DNA of 64,000 nt, taken from NCBI GenBank assembly GCA_039881145.1, contig JAYKKI010000008.1, forward strand, positions 34,296,501 through 34,360,500, written 5' to 3'. The translations under genes and the position numbers were made by a program. This stretch comes from Druceiella hillmani. Its lineage: Eukaryota > Arthropoda > Insecta > Lepidoptera > Hepialidae. The notes beneath the pieces were generated by a model that saw only the letters and a list, made by a program, of their open reading frames with translations, did no database searches and was not told where the DNA came from. Shown here piece by piece: positions 26,047 to 39,395 of the stretch. How positions within the stretch are numbered: position 1 is the stretch's first letter; every line of letters begins with the position of its first letter.

Positions 26047-28280
26047 CTCGGCTTCGTCAAAATTGTAATTAGCGTTAGAAATATTACTATATATCCGGAA
26101 GTATGTCTCCATTCTTTTCGCAAGTCCAACTATCTCTTAATTACATTTTCTGCAAGTAATGAATCGATAAGAATTGTTTCCAAATTGGATACTTTTGCGC
26201 CCTGGAGCTAACATTTTTACTTTTATGTGATGTGGTATTATTGTCACAAATTTCGAAAATAAAATGAAATGTTAGAAAGAAGAAATGAATATGAGAGGAA
26301 ATATCCAGTCTATATATATTCTCCACATCGGTAATAGCACACCGGTGAAATCCCGCCGCGGAAGTCCCGTTCCATCGCCCACCGAGCAGAAACGCGGACG
26401 AGGAAATAATTCCCCGCAATTATTGTGGGTATTTCTTGCCTATTTTGAATATGCTTTTAGGTATTTTCTCTATTAAGGATAGACACTGGAACATGCAAGG
26501 TGTAAGTGGTTAAATTAGCCTAGAAATAAATTATATAGATCCCGCTCTATTTAAAGTTGATGTTTAAATATCCAAAGGAAAAAGAAAAACATAAAAAAGG
26601 AAACCAGTTATTTAAAACATTTTAAACTGATTGTTTCATAAAATTACTGCATTACCAACATTTACCAACTATATTGAAAAATAACCTGAATTTTTATAAT
26701 ACATTATTATCTACTTGTGTGATTTAGGGCTTAATAAAAATTTTAAGGGGCTTATTTTTTTGTTGTTTATTTAAGGATGTCATTTTAATTCTTGTAACAT
26801 TTGAGCCCAACATTATATGGGCTTTTGCCGGTCCCCCTTTGCATGTTCTTAATTTCTTAATACATACAAACGAAGCGATGAGAAAAAGTTAGCAGAAGTA
26901 ATGAAAATCCTGTTATTTAGATATTGCCGAGATAAATAATAAATAAATTCATATTATAGAGTAATTTCAACCAGTCTCATATGTTTTTATAATTTACTTC
27001 GTGGGTTTTCAATATAATTGGATAGATTTTCTTTTAAATCTTATTAAGTCAGTATTAAATACATTAACTAATTGAATCAATTATGCTATATATGTTAATT
27101 TCAAGCAACATAACGTGTGGAAATGTATAACATTAAATGGCTATAGTTATATACAATAGACCCATTATACCCATATGAAAAGAACAAAAAATATAGCCTC
27201 AAAGAGCGCCACACTTTAGAAAAAAGTAAGTTTGAAAAAAAAGGTAGTAGTTTTAGGAACCACATTTAGGGTAAGGGTGCTAATAACATGGTTTAGGTTG
27301 CTAACAATATGTCTATACATCATAAAGTCATTGATTGATATTGTATAAATTCGTCACGCGAGACCATATTTCAAATTGAATGTCATCGATTATTTACTCT
27401 CGCTTCAATATACTTTGATCTACAAATTAGACATACCGATATATTCCTTCTATACAGTACCTTACAAGACAAATTTATAATAGTCAATTTACTATACGCT
27501 TACAAACAATAGCAAACACATAAATTAACGTCTTACGAAATGAGAGATGTAAACAGCGAACGTCTAGGATGACGTGCAAGATGTATTCGAATACCTAGAG
27601 ATTACATCAACAAATGTAATACATGTGTAAACAGCGTTACGCAAACTGGGGTTCTGGCTGCCTAATCCGTTCCATCAAATCTACTATAGTTATGTTACTG
27701 TAAGACTGATTATTCGTGGGATCAAGATGTAAAATCTCTTGTTGTCTGTGTGTGTTAAGATGTAAGTAAAATTTCATGCCGGACTGCATTCTTTTCAATT
27801 CTTATATTTGTTTACGTTACATGATTAAAACATATCTATCTTCTCTCACTTCTTTTTTATTGATCGATCGTTTGCTTCTAAAACCTTTAAAACTTTCAAC
27901 AGAATCGATCACATTAACTGAGAAAATGTGAATTTTTTTGTCAATTTTAATTAAAGATATACCACAAAAGTTTTATCATTAAAATAGTTATAGACATGAC
28001 GAGTTACTTAATATTTTAATTTTATATCCATTCATTTACGTTCAAATAAGTTTAGTCTGATTACTATTACAATTCAAAGAGATTGCAGTTAACTAGGAAA
28101 TTCTATATTATAAATGATTGTATTATACTAAGTTTCGAGCTTTAAGCTGATTAGTCCATTTTCAATTTCAGTGCTAATAAGTAAATAATATTCTTATATT
28201 GCAAATAAATCTATATTTTCATCCTAACATTTGGTTTAATTTTAATAATCTTTAATTTTAATAACTTTTATGAATGCGAC

Positions 28281-28474
28281 AAAATATGCTCACTATAATT
28301 TAAATCCAATTAGTTAGATTAAAATTCATTCAAGTTTTTGCAGAGTTTTGTTACAAAAGTTTAGATGAGTGAGCTGGAGCTTTGCATCCAGATTTATTGA
28401 ATGTTGTGCCTATCCCAGCATTGACCTTCACCACGACTAATTTTTATCGATTTATCATATTACTTTATGATAAG
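28281..28474 (+). repeat. Segment flipped relative to palindrome symmetry (right)
   Basis: This is the partner of 23533-23728 in direct orientation. Shared wording includes 'ctggagctttgcatccag' near 28374 and 23627. Confidence 0.85.
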
Positions 28475-29504
28475 GTCCATAATTCACCTTCAATAACTTA
28501 GTTTGATAAAGTCAATGTGGTCATAGACGTAATATTCAATATGTCTAGCCGAAAATCTCTAACTTAGTCATATGCATTTGTTTAGCAAAATTATGCATGA
28601 GAGTGATTGCTTTTATCTCAATGTTTAATATGTTTACCGTTTTAAAGATGAACTTGGCACTTTTTGACACTTAAAAAATGACTTTAATGTAAAAAAGTAT
28701 AGGATACTTAATATAATTTCTAAATTTTTATTTTATAAATGTAGAGTTAGTATAGAAATGTATGTCGAGAGCATCCCTCACTTTTTTTACATAAAGTTAT
28801 TTTTTTTTTCGTCATCCGAGACATCCTTCCGCTCTTGACCAAAATCTTTATATTTAAAGATTATTTTCTACTTTTTAGTCCTTATCGCTATAAACGCGTG
28901 TTTCTTCAGGTTTTTCAGACTCTAATTTTATTTACTGTTATTAAGTATTCCTAAGCTTCACAAAAGTTTAAAATAATTGTGATATAATAAATTATCCTGC
29001 AGAGTGGTGCAAGTAATTGGTTGCTTTTATCTTATTGCTTCCTATTTCAATCATTATCAAAGACGAACTTTTCATTGTAATGTTTTTTATAGATTGAATT
29101 TAGAAGGTGGTTATATACTTAAGCTTCAAAAAAGTTTAAAATAGTTGTTATATAATATACAACGTGGATTTGACCGTTCGACATTGAATAAATGTGGTGC
29201 TGTAATGCTGGTTGTAAAGGTGGTGCTTCTCAATCGTATACAATAAATCAATTAACAAAATTCAGTATTTTAGCCATAGCAATCGTTTTAAACTGTTCGT
29301 AGTTTGAAACACTATTTATTTTCGCTAAGAATTAGATAGGCCAGTATACACAGTTGCTACAGCGACACCTTCGAATGTATTTATTTGTTTCTTAATTACA
29401 GGCAAATAGTAAAATAATTCTTATGCCTATGTCATCAGTTTTGTATCTATTCAATCGCGACCGCGCGCCAAGCAAAAGTCAGTAACATAAACAAAGCAAA
29501 AAAA

Positions 29505-29685
29505 AAAGAAACTACGTGATGTTAGCAAAGATCTTTGCTAATATCCCACCTGAAGATATTGTAATACAACGAAACCTAGGTCGTGGTAAAGAAATTAAAG
29601 AAAATGGAAATAATACTACGTCACGTAGTTTCATTTAATTGTGAATAATGAATTTCTACAAAATTAACGCCAAATATATTCAATA
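29505..29685 (+). mobile_element. Family P copy 3 at outer right end of palindrome
   Basis: It is the mirror of copy 2. 'gaaactacgtgatgttagc' near 29509 shows the same internal deletion. The hammerhead-like core at 29546-29586 keeps CTGAAGA, GAAAC and GGTC but has an A-C mismatch at the base of stem II. The complete 3' tail runs 'attaacgccaaatatattc' to about 29685, which is also the palindrome edge. Confidence 0.85.
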
Positions 29686-29689
29686 TCCT

Positions 29690-29930
29690 AAACATTTATT
29701 AAGGTTTATTTATTTCCAGGTCGCAATAAAAAGTTGTTATTATCTCTGTTTTCTGCTTAATGTTACCATTGTTTCGAATTTCTTTTGACTATATTTTTAA
29801 ATACTTTTTAAAGACATTATTTTATTTCCAACAGTTTTAAAATTTTTTTTGAAACGCATGTTGTAAAGGACTTGTTTTAATCATGCCTACACTGGTTATT
29901 CCTACGGAGGTTTTCGAACTTGCAAGATGA
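29690..29930 (+). repeat. Direct repeat with 31795-32040
   Basis: 'aaaagttgttat' at 29730 and 31829 leads to 'gttttaatcatgcct' at 29873 and 31985, in the same order. It is diverged, with no coding capacity, and of unknown family. Confidence 0.65.
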
Positions 29931-31139
29931 AACAATTTCAGATTGTTTCTCGTTGTATCCTCTAAACACACAAATGACATACTAATCCATTAAATTCGCA
30001 AGTACATAAGTCTGAAAACGCCACTTGTATTTCGGAAAGAGCGAAAGCGACATTAGTTTTAACCTTTCATATGACTACGTCCGTATAATTGAAACCTATA
30101 CATAATTTAAAACCTTCCATAAAGTAAAGTAATTGATTATTCCTAAATTTACTCTTTATAGTAAAATGTCGTAAAATAGAGGATAATTTAAAACGCTTAG
30201 TGAAAAAAATGTATAAAATAAGCGATTTACGAGCTTCTAAATTTAATGGTAGATATAGTAGGGAAAATGTCTTCATGTCTCATTCGCGCTCACCGAATAT
30301 AATGAATTTTTAAAAATGACATCACAATTCGGTATGGTCGTCTTTGTTTAAATATTAAGCTTTCTAAAATTTGTTTTAAAATTATATATTTATTACTTTT
30401 TTTATTTCATGCAAAATAGTCAAATATCTTATTATCCTTCTTCAGTTACTAATACCTTTATTTACGTTATACAATTAAAATTACTATTCTCCTTTATTTT
30501 TATGGTCAATGAACTAGAAAAATATTTACACGTCGATTGCAAGATTGCAATCGTTGTCAATCAATCTTTATATACGATATGCAATATCATAAGACAAACG
30601 AAAATATTTTAATGTTTTCTTGCAAAAAATTTACAAATTTAAAATTATACATTACATATTAGATTATACGATAAGCATTTTTGTGCTAAGTTCAAACTTT
30701 TACATGTGAATATGCATCGAGTTTTGCTGTCCGAACCTGATATTTTGTCGATTAGTCCAAATTTTAAGCAGGAAATCGAATGCAGAACAATCATTTTGAT
30801 GGTTGTTCCATCAACATCTATGAACCACTAAAATAATCCATTTAAAAGTTCCGCTATTTAAAAGTTCACAAATTAGAATTAACTTTTTGATAATTGCTTT
30901 TCCGAAGATATTTTCACTGTCTTGCTGTTAAATTAAATTCCATACGCGGATATTTCAACATAAACACAGTTTTTAATTATGCAATTCGTACTTTAGGTTG
31001 AAATAATGAATGACGCTTCAAGGTTAAAAGTGTATGAGTGTAATAAGAGTGTACGGATATCAGAAGGCTACGAAAAATTAAATATTCTCAGGCCATTTTA
31101 TTCATGAGTCACATTTTCAGACAAATGAAGATATAAATC
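29931..31139. other. AT-rich stretch, no gene seen
   Basis: Two short frames (69 and 67 codons) lack motifs. No partner was found elsewhere in the window. Confidence 0.5.
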
Positions 31140-31230
31140 TAATGGAAAAGAGATTGACGATCAATATTGTAATCCAATTTAAATTCACTTTCTTCCGTTT
31201 CTTTATTGAAGTCTAAGTGTTATTTCATGA
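31140..31230 (+). repeat. Short block Z fragment
   Basis: 'aatccaatttaaattcactt' near 31171 is followed by a 'tctaagtgttatttc' stretch, which matches 40672-40735 in order and orientation. Confidence 0.6.
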
Positions 31231-31385
31231 TTTCAATCGTTTCTTTTATCAAAATGTCGCAATTGAATCGAGACATTTTCGATGTTTTCAAACTCTTTTC
31301 AACATTTCTTAGTTTTCCTTTTAATAAAAACGGAGGACAGAGATTTAACTACATACACTTTGAACTTGGTCTTTATCTCACGGAA

Positions 31386-31387
<2 letters not shown>

Positions 31388-31473
<86 letters not shown>

Positions 31474-31488
31474 TTATATCTATATATG
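31388..31488. repeat. Long (TA)n microsatellite
   Basis: About 40 TA repeats end in TTTATATA variants. Open frames of 80-120 codons that cross it on both strands are Tyr-Ile artefacts. Confidence 0.95.
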
Positions 31489-31717
31489 ACATTCATATCT
31501 TTACACTGTATATCCTTAACAATGCTATTTCCGCCCGTCATTTTGTAGGTTTTATGGAATTACGGTAACCCAATTAGCATATTTGAAATAAATCATAAAA
31601 ATTTTTTTGATTCCTTTGAATTTAACGTAAATATTCATAATCCGTACTTATGAAGTATGATAATTTAATATTTTTACACTTCAAAACAAATATGGATGTC
31701 TTAAATACAAATCGAAA

Positions 31718-31752
31718 TAGAAATTATAAAGGAACTTCCTTTATAATTTCTA
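31718..31752. repeat. Perfect 17-bp palindrome
   Basis: TAGAAATTATAAAGGAA and its exact complement are separated by a single C. Confidence 0.9.
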
Positions 31753-31794
31753 ATTTAAATGACAAATACTACGTAGATCCAACTTTCTAATTTA

Positions 31795-32040
31795 TTTTGA
31801 GCCATTTCAAGTCAGTTCGTTCGTAATTAAAAGTTGTTATAACCTTCTCTATTTTTCCTATTTTCTTCTCAATGTTATCATTGTTTCAAGTTTTTTTAAC
31901 TATATTTTTAAACACTTCATAAAAACATTGTTTTAATTAAACCTTTTTAAAACATCTTTTTAAAACACGTGTTGCGAAACTAGTCGTTTTAATCATGCCT
32001 TCCCTGGCTATTTCTATAGACTTTAATGATCTTACCTATA
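31795..32040 (+). repeat. Direct repeat with 29690-29930
   Basis: This is the second copy, about 2.1 kb downstream of the first. Confidence 0.65.
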
Positions 32041-32534
32041 TGTTTAATACGAAATACTTTATAATATCTAATTTGTTCAAAACATATTTTTGGTTAAAAA
32101 TGCTTTATTTAATGTGTTATCACTGAGTGTATCTCCTTTTAATCTTAGGCGTAATGTTGTATACACGTCATCTATATTATATGAGTAGATAACGCCGTAT
32201 AACAAAACTAACTGCTAATTAATTCAAAATTAAATAACGCTGTGCTGCTTTGCTATTTCTAAAATAGTTTTTTTTATATCCTTACGGAAAAATGTTTCTT
32301 CCCAGCGAACTGTTTCTCATTATTAGCTTAAAAGTAAACCAAATTTAGAAAGGGGCAAAGGCCCATACATGGCATAACATTATTCTTTAAAGCTTCAAAG
32401 CTACGACTAACAGGTATTCTAACTAACAATTTCATTACGGGACCTATTTTTCCATAACTCGTTATTAAACTGTGGGCAGAGGTGTCAATTGCAAGTGAGA
32501 TTAATACGAAGAAGTCATTTCTGTGAGCAGAGAA

Positions 32535-32584
<50 letters not shown>

Positions 32585-32589
32585 ATGTA

Positions 32590-32672
<83 letters not shown>

Positions 32673-33204
32673 CATTGCTTTACGAAAATACTGTTAGTTG
32701 TATTGATTGATTTTGGGCTTGAAGTAACTTTTTATTAAGTAAATTTCAAATGTATAGTTATACTCAGTTTCAAATGCATAGTTATGCGTGGAAAAAGCGG
32801 ATATCTGCTTTGCATAATAACATTTTTGTGATAATATGTGCGCCAATAATAGATTTAATTTCTAGATATTTTTTTAGGATATTTCGTTTAGGATACCGCA
32901 TATTGACAACCTAATTATAACGTTTTAGAAACCGTAGTTTAAACGTTAAATGATTTACTATTTTATGAAATTTTAGATATGGTGAAAATGTAGCTTACAT
33001 GATATTTAACTTAGTTTGAAAATAATATATTTAGTTTATACACTTTTAGTGCATTTATCTGTGACTTGAGGCAAAGTTAAAGTCAAATTTATAAAGATGC
33101 CTTCTTTATTGATTATCCAAAAAGTAAACAAGGGAAAATTTTGCAAATAGTTACCAGCATATATATTACAAATTAATAGGAGATCCTAAAGAAAAAGATT
33201 AAAC
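32041..33204. other. AT-rich stretch around a TA tract
   Basis: A 24-bp imperfect tandem ('tttcaaatg[tc]atagttat') lies at about 32744-32790. No gene is visible. Confidence 0.5.
32537..32669. repeat. Compound (TA)n microsatellite
   Basis: TA tracts are interrupted by GTGTGTGTATG and TACATA. It is about 130 bp long. Confidence 0.95.
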
Positions 33205-33385
33205 CAAAGATAAACACGTTAATTACAATAAGGTTATAGAATGAAGTGGATATAAATTGGATTTTAGCGGCGAATGCCGTCTCGGGACCAGTCTTAAGGT
33301 CTCGGGTCCCATTACCTTTATGACATTATTTATGTTTCACGGATCCCAGGAATTAAATTTTGTATTTCTATTTAATTTTTTTTTT
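33205..33385 (-). repeat. Block Z fragment
   Basis: 'gataaacacgttaattacaa' near 33209, then 'gccgtctcgggacc' near 33278 and 'cattacctttatgac' near 33309, follow the order of 21120-21330 and 63740-63850. The reading frame is not kept. Confidence 0.65.
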
Positions 33386-35219
33386 CGTGTTTCAACGATT
33401 GCGGACTAGGATTCGTTACTTCCTTAGCATTATTTTTTATTTATTAGGAGACAAATATTTTAATTTAACCTCAGTCTTTAAAACTAAATTAAACTGAAAC
33501 AAAAAAGAAATAAACCAAACATTAAAGTCATGAATATCTATGAGACCCTGTGGTGTTAGGCTGTCATATACATTTTATAATATATTAATCTTGATGATAA
33601 TATTAACTGAAAAGTAATGGATATATTATTTGTAGTCAGTATCAACTTAAATATCAATCATTTTCATTGATACTTAAACTCTACAAACAATTTTTTTATC
33701 TTGACATGAGCGTAAATAATAGTGAAAGTATGGCTTAGTACCGGATAGATTTAAATTATTGATAAAAACTTTCCAATATTTTTTGCCATTGATTTCGACC
33801 CGTTAATTATTCTGAGAATTGAATACAGGCTTGTTATTTAGTACCGTTAATGCCGGTTGAATTTTATAATGCATCTTATGTATGAAACGTATTTCAGAGA
33901 AAACGATCAAATCTACATACCATGTTCGACAAATGTTTCTCATGGTAAATAAAAAGTCCTGTATTTAAAACTCGTCTCTCTGACTAGTGCCTCTTTAAAT
34001 TCAAGTCACAGTTTTTTCCTTAATCTAAATGGAAAAATTCAGGAAGTATTCCATAATTTTTCTCATTTCTTAATCATTTTACAGCTTTCTAAAACTTCTG
34101 AGTTTTGTCCTTTTGCCATTTGTGTAATTTTCGTACTCAATTTAAAACTTGACAATTAGTTAAGCAGTTTCGCAACTTTTTATTAGTAACATTTTGCCTC
34201 TAAGTATAACTAACTTCGACGTTATAAATACCGCATAATACACCGCTGTTGTTAAATATTCGCTTATGTAGAGCTTAACAGTCACTTAAGTATTTGCAAA
34301 AATATTAAAAATAATGAAATAAAACGCATAAAGTTCTGTTTTGTAAGGTAGTCATTTATATTGTCTAATATGTGGTTGTTGTTAAGTAATTCCTTACGTA
34401 TATTATATACTTCAAATGCGCCGAAAATGAGTTTTGTGGAAATAATAATGAGAATTTTATAATGAATGGGTAATTTTAATTAATGAAAGGAATATTAAAG
34501 TTTGACATATTAGTTTTTATTAATTTAAGCAAATTAACAGTTTAACTTGAATGTAAAATAATTTAGTAAAGGGATAAGGATTTAGACGCTGCAGAAATAA
34601 AATTGGTTACCTGTTTCTCAAACTTAAGTGAACGAGTTTATTTTTAAATGATTACACCATAAAATAATATTTCTATAATATCTCAACATATTTTTTCATT
34701 AAAAAACACATTCCAAGGCAAGAAACTTTTATAAGTATTGAATTAATCCTTACAATTATACAGTTATATAAAATCATATTTAAAAAAATTTCAAGAAAAA
34801 TATCAGTAATATACAAAATCGTAAGTTTGCACTCTCTCTCCGAGAAAAACTTAAATATAAAAATTCATTTTGATTTTAAAAGACGCATAAAATTTCATAT
34901 TTTTAATAATGTCATTGATGCAATTTCGAATAACGGTCTGTAAAAAAATACGTTTACCTGATATAACTTCAAAGCGAAATAATGGTGTGTAAAATTATAT
35001 ACATTTTATTATAATTTAAAGTCCATCAACTTGTACTTATTCTTTGTTCGCGGTGACTGAACTGTTATAAACGCGTCAACTAAAATATATATTTTTTTAT
35101 TTTCTGATGATTTCCTTGTAGTATTTTCGATGTACAAATTTATCTAGTCAAAACTAAAAAAAATATTTCAAGTACGCGTAAAGATATTGGTTCATAAATA
35201 TTTTATTATATTATTTACA
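33386..35219. other. AT-rich stretch, no gene seen
   Basis: I see no frame of note, tandem repeat or partner. Confidence 0.5.
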
Positions 35220-35944
35220 ATGCGAGTATAAAAGAATATTATCATCAAATTTTTTTGTGCTCACATAAATCACGCTCAAATTTCGCCCACGCCCGATTTT
35301 TGTATTCAAAATACGTCTAGCAAAAACTAAATAGGAATTATTAAATCCATACATTGTTAGGTTTACGATGTATGATGTTTATGTTGGTAGGTTTATGTTG
35401 TACTAAAAATATATTCACGAAATTCTTTTGAGATATCATAAAAGCCAGAGTAGGAATTTCAACTTAGACATATTTTTTTGCTGCTATGAGCGTAATTTTT
35501 TGTTTGAAACCTGCAGTAAGAAAGGGAAATTTTTAATAGGTGTCTTAGTACTAACTACATAGACAATTGATGTATTCAGTGCACGCACACTTATCGCTGC
35601 ACAGCATTATCAGTGATATGCAATGCAATGCACCAAACACATTATTCGACCTTGCATATAGCGACATCCGAGAATCATTTGAGAGAGAGAAAAAAAATGT
35701 TTTATTTTTAAGTTTTTTTTTCAACAGTTTCTATTTATGATAATTGAGCTACTAAATGTGTTAAAAAAAGATTTTGTTAATGTAAAATAAATTATTTCTC
35801 CGTAATAAAGATGAAAAACAAATTTTGAAATATTTAAAATTTGAAATGTTTTAATTACTAAAAAATACTAAAGCTTACCTTTCCTGTTTTGAATGAATGT
35901 AAAGTAAATGGAAAAAGAAAAGAACTTTTTAAAATACATCTGTA

Positions 35945-36008
35945 GTCTGAGGTAGTCATTTTTGATAATATATTTCAGTACCGATTATTAGTACTGACTA
36001 CCTCAGAC
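35945..36008. repeat. Perfect hairpin with 14-bp arms
   Basis: GTCTGAGGTAGTCA and its exact complement flank 36 bases. Confidence 0.85.
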
Positions 36009-36818
36009 GACTAATGTATTTTCGCTTATGTGCCCAGCAAAATGTCATTTATGCAAAAAATGTTGGTATGCCTAATGTACCAAAATGTAAGTACTTTATA
36101 ATACTATAGTTGATTAGTACATAAACAATTACATAAATAAATATGTTGGAGGTAAAATTATTTATTCGCATGTACTTAGTTTTAATTCTACCTAATTTGA
36201 AGTAAAAGAATACCTTAAAGGTCCACTTTATAAATATATTGTGATGTATTAATATTCCATAAAATGATATTTATATTAATTAAATGCAACTAAATAGAAT
36301 ATCATCATATTATATTTGCTGCAACAGATATAAAAACAAGATTATGCAAACAGTAGCTTGGGAGCTATATTATCTTCGTCTCCGATATCTGAATTAATAC
36401 AGAGGAACCGCAGCACCTGCATTAATTAATGTCTTGCGATATACAGAGTTGCAATGATATTGGTTAGGTCTAATGTCAGTATTGTTTTATGGAGTTGTGG
36501 ATTTTATCTGAGTTAATCATATTTAAGTAAATAATTCTTACGCTGTCGATAAAGTTTTCTATTTATGTATTCTCCAAACCGAACCTATATGTTGATATTT
36601 TGTATTAAAGGTAATATCATATAGAGTGTTAGTGTTGCAAATATGATCGTCCTGTAAGCAGTTTTTATTTCATTATGTGCTTTTTTGTTAACAGCAATTT
36701 CTCTAATTCGCAAAATTAAATAATTCATGGTGAGAATATATCATAAATACATATTTATACTTGTTTATTAATTTTCTCTATGTTCAGAATTGTTTTCCCT
36801 ATTAAATGTAAATCAGTT

Positions 36819-36829
36819 TATATATGTAC

Positions 36830-36886
<57 letters not shown>
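36819..36886. repeat. (TA)n microsatellite
   Basis: About 23 pure TA repeats are preceded by TATATGTACATATATAAA. Confidence 0.95.
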
Positions 36887-36890
<4 letters not shown>

Positions 36891-38439
36891 TTATCATTAT
36901 TTATATCCCATTAAGCCATAGAGTTGACCGTGAAAATAATATTTTAAACAATTTACAAATATTTTCCATGAGTTGCTCTAAAATTATAAAATAATAAAAA
37001 CGATGAATAATATAACAGGTATATTTTTTTTGAGAAATATTTTTTTAGGAAAATTGTATGCAATTTTTTTTTGTAATAATGAAATAATATTCAAAATAGT
37101 TTTCACGTCGAGACGCGGGGCGTATCGGTATGTCAATATGAAAAGAATGTAATAATATTTAATATATAATTATTTTTAGATGATGTGATATAATTAGATT
37201 TATATACATATTTTAGAATTCATTATCAAGTAACGGAATTTGATATGAATTAATTACATGATTTTATAAATGAGACTATTTGTAATGAACAACCAACTGA
37301 TTTGATATTCATATGTTATTTATCAAAATGATATGCGATACAATGCACTAAAAACTTGCAATTGATGCCAAGGCAACGCTTCTCTCCTCTCTCAAATACA
37401 TACCCACCCAAACACACAACTATAACTGTTATATTTCAGTGGGCAACTGCATCAAAAATGTTTAACATTCACAGTATTTTGAAAATTTGTTTATGTTCGA
37501 AAACGACATATTACCGTAAAAGAGTACTCATATTTTCTTTATTTCATATTTGTCAGTGGACTGCTTGTTCATTGTTATTTGAAGTTCATTAAATTTTTCT
37601 TTAAATAGGTTTTATTTTTAAATTTTTAATGCTGATGGTATCTTATGTTATCCAGAATTCCACAAACATGCAATGAGTTCAATATTATTAATATCGCATA
37701 AATTTAAATTGAAACAGACGTTTGCTGCTTTTAAGGAATCTAAATATATTAATTTAAATCCACGTAAAGACATATGAACATAAAAATAATATTCCCTCTT
37801 TTGGTTTTTTTGTAGTGACTGCTTCAATCCTTTACATTTATTATGTACACACGTACTTACCTCCTTATATTGTAGTTGGTAGAGGTCTTTGTATGTACCT
37901 ATTTACGCTTACTTAACTACCTACGTACTAATGTTTAATCACTCCATGCATTTTCTACAAGATTCCACACTTATTTACTTATCTACGTATCAACGACTAT
38001 CTTAGTTATTTTATGCCTTTATATATCCTTGCCTACCTATTTATTTTGTTATTTTCTCGTTTATGTCTAGACAAGTAAGTCCAAACTCGACCAGTTTATT
38101 ACTCATGAGTAAAAAGTTTCTGTCACGAACCTCCCGGGCCCATCGTTGTATTCTGATTTTGTTACGGAGTAAATTTATGCCTCTCTTAGTTGTATCAAAA
38201 ATTTACATACTTTGTTATTAGATTATCATTAGATCTATTTCAACCAAATTTGATCATGGAACCTGTGCTGTTCATTGTTTGAGAATTATATCGCGTACCT
38301 TCAATTTTCATTAACAAGTTCTAATCAATATTTTATGACACGAAATGATATCACACCGTTCAAATAACAAAAATCATCTAAATTGGTTAATTAATGTTAT
38401 AGATGCGAATTTTCATAAACAAAAGAAGTCGTTCTATTC

Positions 38440-38940
38440 CAGAATCAGGTTGAGGAATTGAAATCCTAAGTTCAATTGCAGAGTCTCTATTTCAGACACA
38501 CAATACTAATTTAAAAACATCAGTTCCTCAAGTTCCACGATTTAAGCAGGCAGTAACACTACAGCGTGAGTACGTAATATTAGAAATTCAAAGCTTAGTG
38601 ACAAAGCCTTATCTTGGGACCCACAACGTAAATTTAATACAGAGGAAAATCAAATCTGCGATTTAAGAAGACTGTTCCCTCGTATTTGCAAAACTGAGAA
38701 GTTGGAACTGGGAGTTGTATGATAAGGCTCTGCTTTAGACTAAAAATATTAATGTAAAAAAGCCAAAGGCTCACGGTTCAGGCAGGCAGTACTGCTGGAG
38801 CTTAAAGACTGAAGAGTTACGACACGGAGTTTAATATCAAAGTTCTGTTAGAAATTAATTTAAAGCAATTGGTGCTCAAATCCCACAGCTTAGACAAGTA
38901 TTGCTTATCTGAATCATCAGAATTATGTAAACGGTAACTT
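38440..38940 (+). repeat. Family S array, about four units
   Basis: Anchors lie near 38533 ('gcaggcagtaacactaca'), 38669 ('agactgttccctcg'), 38795 ('gcaggcagtactgctgg') and 38897. Each unit contains 'gagaagttggaac'-type and 'agagtctctatttcagac'-type wording. The period is about 105-135 bp. It is the fullest S array in the window. Confidence 0.65.
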
Positions 38941-39395
38941 GCTGCCAGATTCGATTACTTCAAAACAAAATGTTTATCACACATTTTATGTTAATGCATT
39001 CTTTCGCTTCGATCTTGTCACTTTGGCGCGTATTACTGAATAAGTGCCATGTGTCTTCGTAAAATAATGTAAACTGCAGTAGGCTTTTGTGTCCATATGG
39101 TTCTTTTGATTAAATGTTACAGGGAAGTATATGTATGTAGATGCAGCGATTTTATTTGTTTTTTTTCCGTATGTGGAGAGAAATGTTTTATTCGCTTACT
39201 GCGTGCATGTATGTAGGTAGTATAAACATATGTGTAATTTTTTTCGGTTAAAAAGATAGTTACGTAAAAAAATGATCTTATTATTCCATTAATGCCGCGA
39301 ATAATGTAAAAAATTCAGTTCAATATATTTACTTAATAAAATCCCAATAATCACACAGGTTGTAGGCAATATGATTCGATTCACTTTCATATTTT

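Larger units (their letters stand above)
26047..29685 (-). repeat. Right arm of 7.3-kb palindrome
   Basis: It is the inverse of 22338-25932. Differences include the absence of about 17-20 bases of a small duplication ('ggcagccagtctggaat' near 24281 on the left), an extra stretch of about 100 bp at 28180-28280, and many point changes. A 92-codon minus-strand frame (26141-26419) lies here. I do not regard it as a gene: the left-arm equivalent is altered and it has no recognisable domain. Confidence 0.9.
35490..38440. other. R3 interior without a partner in R2
   Basis: R2 has under 300 bp at the corresponding place. This is either an insertion in R3 or a deletion in R2. It contains a TA tract and a hairpin, and a 78-codon frame without motifs (37356-37592). 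No transposon ends were recognised. Confidence 0.5.

Noticed and set aside
26141..26419. 92-codon minus-strand frame in the right palindrome arm
   Set aside because: The matching left-arm sequence carries differences that alter the frame, and no domain is recognisable.
31206..31568. Open frames of 80-120 codons over (TA)n tracts (also at 3091-3298, 13349-13591, 32328-32710 and 47488-47780)
   Set aside because: They are mostly Tyr-Ile or Ile-Tyr repeats on both strands, an automatic result of TA microsatellites without stops in some frames.
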